NCBI GenBank assembly: GCA_034435955.1
Contig: DAOTWA010000062.1
Coordinates: forward strand, 14,870-78,869
Direction of reading: 5' to 3'
Source of the DNA: DAOTWA01 sp034435955
GTDB lineage: Bacteria > Chloroflexota > Anaerolineae > Anaerolineales > Anaerolineaceae
Length of the DNA: 64,000 nucleotides
In this document: in pieces, positions 60,337 to 64,000 of the stretch
Numbering within the stretch: position 1 is the stretch's first letter
Layout: each line of letters starts with the position of its first letter
Program-made: the position numbers and the translations under genes
Notes under the pieces: model-generated
Databases searched by the model: none
Told to the model about the DNA's origin: nothing
What the model saw: only the letters and a program-made list of their open reading frames with translations

Positions 60337-61329
60337 TTATGCTCGGATCTCTTGCCTCTGGAACAATACGTAGCACAGCGCAAACAAAAGGATCGAGCCG
60401 GCGATCAGCCCGGTGATGTGCGGCCAGATCAGCATGAGACTCTGGTTGAGCGGCAGGGGCGTTCCCAGCACGGCTCCCTGGAGCTGGCTGGTAAAAATGA
60501 AACCCAGCGAGCGTACTGTTGGATTAAGCAGCACCACCACTGCTTCCCCGTAGAGCGTGTTGGGCGAGATGCGGCTGAGGTTGAGCTGGAGTTGAGCCTG
60601 GGCCAATACTTCTTGCGGCAATCCCAGCCGTACCGGCGCGATGATTTGCGCCAACAGACCGGTGAGAATATCCCAAAAGACCAGGAAGAAGAGCCACACG
60701 GCGATGGATGCCAGTGCGGCCGTTGCGGGTTGGCGAAAAACGGTGGAGAAGACCATGGCCAGAGCAAGCCAGATTCCGCCGTAGAAGATGGTCACCAACA
60801 GAAGCCACAGGCTGCGTGCAACTTCTTCGCCGGACGGAGGCACCCCCAGGCTAAAGATACCCAACCCGAAAATCAGCAGCCATATGGCCGCAAAGACCAG
60901 TGCCAGGGTGAACAGACCCGCCAGGAATTTGCCCAACAACAGCGCATCTCGGTATATTGGCTGGGAAAGCACCCTCGATAGCGTGCGCCGATTGAATTCC
61001 CCATTGACCGCATCGAAGGCCAGTGCGATGGCGATGAGCGGCACCAAGAAGCCCATAAAGCCCACGAATGCCGGCAGCGGATCCTTCGAGGTGGAGAACA
61101 GGCTCAAGAATAAAAACGTGTTTTGGCTGCTGCTGCCAATGTTGCTGTGTATCTGCTGCAGTGCAGTGTAGACCGTTCCCGCCGCGGTGACGACAATGAG
61201 GATTTCCAAAATGCGCATACGCGCGCTGGTCAAGTGGTCGGCCATCTCCTTGGCGATGACTGCCCCCAGCCCGGTCCAGGGAGAGCCCTCACGCTGGCGG
61301 GTTGCGGCGCTCTCAGCTCGTGCGGACAT
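60337..61329 (-). CDS. ABC-2 type transporter permease
   Basis: 330 residues, about six membrane helices with a large extracytoplasmic loop after the first (residues about 65-105 from the start), as in ABC-2 exporters. The charged N-terminus (MSARAESAATRQREG) precedes WTGLGAVIAKEMADHLTS. ATG at 61329 has AAGGAGG upstream and overlaps the end of the ATPase gene. It works with the ATPase next door, and the NEW3 protein before it, to export something, perhaps a polymer or antibiotic; the cargo is unknown. Confidence 0.92.
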   Translation of the reverse strand: MSARAESAATRQREGSPWTGLGAVIAKEMADHLTSARMRILEILIVVTAAGTVYTALQQIHSNIGSSSQNTFLFLSLFSTSKDPLPAFVGFMGFLVPLIAIALAFDAVNGEFNRRTLSRVLSQPIYRDALLLGKFLAGLFTLALVFAAIWLLIFGLGIFSLGVPPSGEEVARSLWLLLVTIFYGGIWLALAMVFSTVFRQPATAALASIAVWLFFLVFWDILTGLLAQIIAPVRLGLPQEVLAQAQLQLNLSRISPNTLYGEAVVVLLNPTVRSLGFIFTSQLQGAVLGTPLPLNQSLMLIWPHITGLIAGSILLFALCYVLFQRQEIRA

Positions 61330-62263
61330 GTTCGGCCTCCTTAAAATACTGCGCGTAGATTTCATCCAAACTCTGCGTTTCGGCATCCAGCTTGAGCAGA
61401 CGACCGCCGGCATTCACCACGGCGCTGGCGGTCTCGGGACGCAGGTCATGTTCGGCGTCTACCTGGTACATACCTTCTTTTCCAGTATGCACGGCCACCA
61501 CGCCCGGCACCTGCCTTAAAGCGCTTGCCACCCCGTCGCCTCCGCCTTCGACCTGGAGATAGATGCGGTAAGCACGCCCCAAGACCTTGCGCGCCAGCTC
61601 GGGCACACTGCCTGAAAGCACCATCCGACCCCGATTGAACAGCCCGACCCGGTCACAGACCGCCTGCACCTGGTATAGCAGGTGGGAAGAGAGCAGGATC
61701 GTGATCCCTTCGGATTTCAAATCGCGGATCATGTCCAAAAATTCTCGCGCACCTTCCGGATCAAGCCCCTGGGTCGGCTCATCGAGGATGATGAGCTGCG
61801 GCTGCTTGAGCAGCACATCGGCTACGCCCAACCGCTGACGCATACCGCGCGAAAACGTCCCTACACGTTGATCGGCGACCTCGGTCAACCCCACCCGTTT
61901 GAGTACTGCATCGATGCGCTGGCGCGCTTCGGTACGTTTGATGCCATTCAGATTTGCTGTGTATGCCAGGTTTTCGTATGCGCTCAGCTCGTCGTAAAAA
62001 CCCACCAGGTCCGGCAGGTAGCCCACCCGCGCCTTTACGCTTAATGGCTGGCGCGCAGGATCGAAGCCCAACACCCGCACGCTTCCTGAGGTCGGCTCGG
62101 TGAGGCCGAGCAGCATCAGGATGGTGGTGGTTTTCCCCGCTCCGTTCGGACCCAGCAGGCCAAAAACCTCCCCCTCGTGCACCTGGAGGTTGAGAGAGTC
62201 CACTGCTACCAGGTCGCCATATTTCTTAGTCAGGTTCCTGGTTTCGACGACCCAATCGGCCAT
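61313..62263 (-). CDS. ABC transporter ATP-binding protein
   Basis: 316 residues. Walker A GPNGAGKTTT, signature FSRGMRQRLG, Walker B LIILDEPTQGLDP and switch His in LLSSHLL. The C-terminal 90 residues form a small accessory domain as in CcmA/NatA-type exporters. Overlaps the permease start by 17 bases and follows the NEW3 gene by 19 bases, so the three form one operon. Confidence 0.96.
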   Translation of the reverse strand: MADWVVETRNLTKKYGDLVAVDSLNLQVHEGEVFGLLGPNGAGKTTTILMLLGLTEPTSGSVRVLGFDPARQPLSVKARVGYLPDLVGFYDELSAYENLAYTANLNGIKRTEARQRIDAVLKRVGLTEVADQRVGTFSRGMRQRLGVADVLLKQPQLIILDEPTQGLDPEGAREFLDMIRDLKSEGITILLSSHLLYQVQAVCDRVGLFNRGRMVLSGSVPELARKVLGRAYRIYLQVEGGGDGVASALRQVPGVVAVHTGKEGMYQVDAEHDLRPETASAVVNAGGRLLKLDAETQSLDEIYAQYFKEAEHVRTS

Positions 62264-62282
62264 GCTTGTGCTCCCTTTGGCA

Positions 62283-63455
62283 TCACCGGCGGCCGAAGCG
62301 CACCACCGCTATTCCGACCACGCCCACCGCCACGGCGATCAGAGCGATGCCGGCTATCCCCCACAGCGTCGAGGTGACCACCGTAATGCGGAAGTCAGCG
62401 GACTGAACGGCTCCATCCGCTGGCGTCGCACTGACCGTGACCATGTAGTCGCCAGCGATGGCCTGGTCCGATGGCGTCACGTGCATGGTGACATTGACCT
62501 GCTTGCCAGCTTGAATCTGGTCAATTTGTTTGGGGTCGAAAGTCACGTTCCAACCGCTGGGCGGCGATGCACTCAGGGTGATGCCCTGCGCGGGAGCGCT
62601 ACCGTTGTTCTGCACGACGAGCTGGATCGGCGTATCTTTCCCAACCGTCGCCTGAGAGGAGAGGCGCCCATCCGGTGTGGTGATCGACAGGCTGATTTGG
62701 CCGGTGACTACTGCGGTTAGGGTGAGCGATGCCTGTGCGCTGCCTCCCTGGGCGATTATGTCCACTGGATAGCTGCCGGCGCTCACCTGGCCGACGGGCT
62801 TTACCTGAACGCTCAGGCTTTTGCTGCTGTTGGCGCTGAGCGGAAAACTGGTAACTTCGTTGCCCAGCAAATTAAACGTGACTTGAAAATCGCTCGGCGC
62901 ATTGGCGTTTAAATTGACGTTCAGGTCCTCATCGCCTTCGTTTTTAATAGTCACATTGTAGCTGAAGGTGGTCGTGGGAGAGCCCTTGATGGTAGGCAGA
63001 TCAGTGGTCATCGAAAGCTTGGGGGGCAGTTTCTCCTTGACTGTCAGGGAAACGTCCAGTTGCGCAGTCTGAGTTCCTCCTTGGACTATAGTGGTAATGG
63101 TATAGGTGCCCGCCTTTACATCCGCCGGCGGGTTGATGGCCATATCCACCGTAGCATCCTGACCCGGCGCCACGTAAGCCTGATCAATCACGTTCCCGCC
63201 GCCGCGGTAAGTGACCGTCCATCCCTGCGGGACGTTTTGTGCCTGGATCTTGACCACTTGGGCGATCGGCGATTTGATCGTCAGCGTGAGTGTGACGCTC
63301 TCTCCAATGCCGATCACCTGCCCAGGATAAGGCGTGGTCACCGTCAAGGCAGTGACGGGCGCAGGGGTCGGCGTCTCGCCGGCTGCCAGGACTGGCGAGG
63401 CGAGCAGAAATGCCATGAAGACGACCAACAACAGAGACATCATCGGGCGACGCAT
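62283..63455 (-). CDS. Secreted/membrane protein with NEW3-type Ig-like repeats, ABC operon
   Basis: 390 residues. Signal peptide (LASPVLAAGE), three or four Ig-like NEW3 domains of about 85-95 residues with the repeated pattern PQGWTVTY...DVKAGTYTI, then FQVTF...SAGSYPVDI, then PPSGWNVTF...AIAGDYMVTV, and a C-terminal membrane helix with a basic tail (VVRFGRR). So it is anchored with its domains outside. Start at 63455 has GGGAGG upstream; 63473 is an alternative. It is the first gene of the ABC operon and probably presents or receives the exported substrate at the surface. Confidence 0.9.
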   Translation of the reverse strand: MRRPMMSLLLVVFMAFLLASPVLAAGETPTPAPVTALTVTTPYPGQVIGIGESVTLTLTIKSPIAQVVKIQAQNVPQGWTVTYRGGGNVIDQAYVAPGQDATVDMAINPPADVKAGTYTITTIVQGGTQTAQLDVSLTVKEKLPPKLSMTTDLPTIKGSPTTTFSYNVTIKNEGDEDLNVNLNANAPSDFQVTFNLLGNEVTSFPLSANSSKSLSVQVKPVGQVSAGSYPVDIIAQGGSAQASLTLTAVVTGQISLSITTPDGRLSSQATVGKDTPIQLVVQNNGSAPAQGITLSASPPSGWNVTFDPKQIDQIQAGKQVNVTMHVTPSDQAIAGDYMVTVSATPADGAVQSADFRITVVTSTLWGIAGIALIAVAVGVVGIAVVRFGRR

Positions 63456-63675
63456 AGAAAATTGACCTCCCATGTTTGTTTTAAGTGATATTTGAGTGGA
63501 TCGTTGCGAAGTAGTGGATGCCCTTCTTCTCTTCTGCATTCACCCTCAAGCTGGATGACCAATAACCCGCAAAGATTATGAGACGGTAAGGTATAAAAAA
63601 CCTTAAAATATCCTTAATTCTAATTAAGAATAGCCTCAATTTATTTCTTGCAGGCTCGCATGGGTCAAATTGGCA

Positions 63676-63705
63676 AAATAAAAGGATCGCCCGCTTGGAC
63701 GATCC
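63676..63705 (-). terminator. Rho-independent terminator downstream of the tRNA remnant
   Basis: On the minus strand GGATCG and CGATCC (arms at 63700-63705 and 63684-63689) enclose a 10-base loop, followed by TTTTATTTT. It lies about 75 bases after the tRNA 3' end, on the same strand. Confidence 0.65.
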
Positions 63706-63777
63706 GTGTTCATTCAATGGCCGGCGCGGCCATTCCAGATGATATCACCCGAATATCGAAACCAAATAATCCATTAG

Positions 63778-63820
63778 TCGGGGCGCGGGGAGTTGAACCC
63801 CGGACCTCTTGCACCCCATG
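63778..63820 (-). tRNA. tRNA-Pro(GGG) 3' half (truncated; possible attachment-site remnant)
   Basis: Minus strand, reading from the anticodon loop ATGGGGT (63813-63819; anticodon GGG) through the stem GCAAG, variable loop AGGTC, T arm CGGGG-TTCAACT-CCCCG and acceptor strand CGCCCCG plus discriminator A. All of this fits tRNA-Pro. The 5' half is missing: the anticodon stem partner, D arm and the CGGGGCG acceptor strand are not found in the 180 bases to the window end. Instead a hairpin CACCCGCC-AAC-GGCGGGTG sits there. Truncation at the anticodon loop is the usual outcome of integration into a tRNA gene. Confidence 0.5.
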
Positions 63821-63968
63821 CACACCCGCCGTTGGCGGGTGCAGGTGAGCGCTCAGCCGGTAATTACGTAACGGTTGCGGGGTTCTGCTTGGCTGGCCGC
63901 TCGTCTCGTTCCTCGCCTCACGGCCAGCCGCGCATCCCCCCGCGCCCCCCTCTCTCGGCGTTCCTGGT

Positions 63969-64000
63969 GGCCATCCCTGCGGCCATCCAGCTGGCCATCC
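63969..64000. repeat. Three GGCCATCC copies at 12-base spacing
   Basis: GGCCATCC at 63969, 63981 and 63993, running off the window end. May be the start of a longer tandem array or of a repetitive gene. Confidence 0.6.

Larger units (their letters stand above)
63456..64000. other. Right-edge region without a protein gene I can support
   Basis: 545 bases. Left part: upstream region of the NEW3-ABC operon. Middle: a minus-strand hairpin terminator and a tRNA-Pro 3' half. Right part (63825-64000): GC-rich sequence with a short hairpin and a 12-base periodic GGCCATCC motif. A minus-strand frame open at the edge ends at 63918 but has no recognisable content. Confidence 0.5.

Noticed and set aside
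60352..60981. 209-codon plus-strand open frame
   Set aside because: Antisense to the ABC permease; Gln/Glu-rich composition is typical of reversed membrane-helix codons.
63778..63900. Complete tRNA gene
   Set aside because: No 5' acceptor strand, D arm or matching anticodon stem could be found within the window.
63918..64000. Partial minus-strand gene at the right edge
   Set aside because: Only 27 codons, repetitive and without recognisable content.

Overview
The window looks like chromosomal DNA of a bacterium of the phylum Chloroflexota, most probably class Anaerolineae. This is inferred from the gene mix, not from a marker gene: a giant secreted CSLREA-type protein, many lipoproteins with Thr/Pro-rich linkers, a GH57 (DUF3536) and GH13 pair, a cyclase-STAND-TPR signalling giant, NEW3-domain ABC transport, and an FtsZ ending in the LDLPAF-type tail. 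Coding density is high, base composition is moderately GC-rich, and no insertion sequence, prophage, rRNA or CRISPR array is visible. Only one tRNA trace is seen, a tRNA-Pro(GGG) 3' half at the right edge.

Left part (1-9 kb): the end of a LacI-type regulator, an M24-fold protein that lacks most metal ligands, a minus-strand operon (phosphohexomutase, TatD hydrolase, polyprenyl synthase), then nifS-mnmA (tRNA 2-thiouridine) with a small membrane protein, and an MFS transporter. At 9-16 kb a response regulator and histidine kinase sit directly before an HtrA lipoprotein protease, an envelope-stress arrangement, followed by an MprF-like lysyl-lipid synthase.

16-21 kb: a six-gene minus-strand operon with FtsZ as second gene, together with two TIM-barrel-like proteins, two very small proteins and a membrane-anchored protein. 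It ends in a strong hairpin. FtsZ has His in place of the usual second T7-loop Asp. 21-31 kb: an NAD-binding epimerase-like protein, GH57 and a 1151-residue GH13 protein (glucan metabolism), a DUF429-like protein with an AlkZ-related protein, a peptide-type substrate-binding lipoprotein and a thiolase.

31-45 kb: a CapA-like lipoprotein, a cyclase-family hydrolase, an operon of Gmad2 lipoprotein, DUF309 and FabL-like reductase, a class III aminotransferase, thioredoxin reductase, a LysM protein, HemW, a Tat-exported L,D-transpeptidase and a GAF/HD-GYP protein. 45-56 kb: the 2106-residue secreted protein (beta-helix, PPC-like domain interrupted by 18 exact PDAFS repeats, C25-like caspase fold, Ig-like repeats), an HD hydrolase, and the cyclase-ATPase-TPR protein.

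56-64 kb: a YcaQ-type DNA glycosylase coupled to a duplicated-domain lipoprotein, two tiny membrane proteins, a LacI repressor with a sharply defined autoregulatory promoter/operator and a second operator copy before one tiny gene, and a NEW3-ABC export operon. The most promising unexplained systems are the FtsZ operon and the PDAFS/caspase-fold giant. Promoters across the window repeatedly use an extended -10 (TGNTATAAT), in several cases so close to the start codon that the mRNA may be leaderless.
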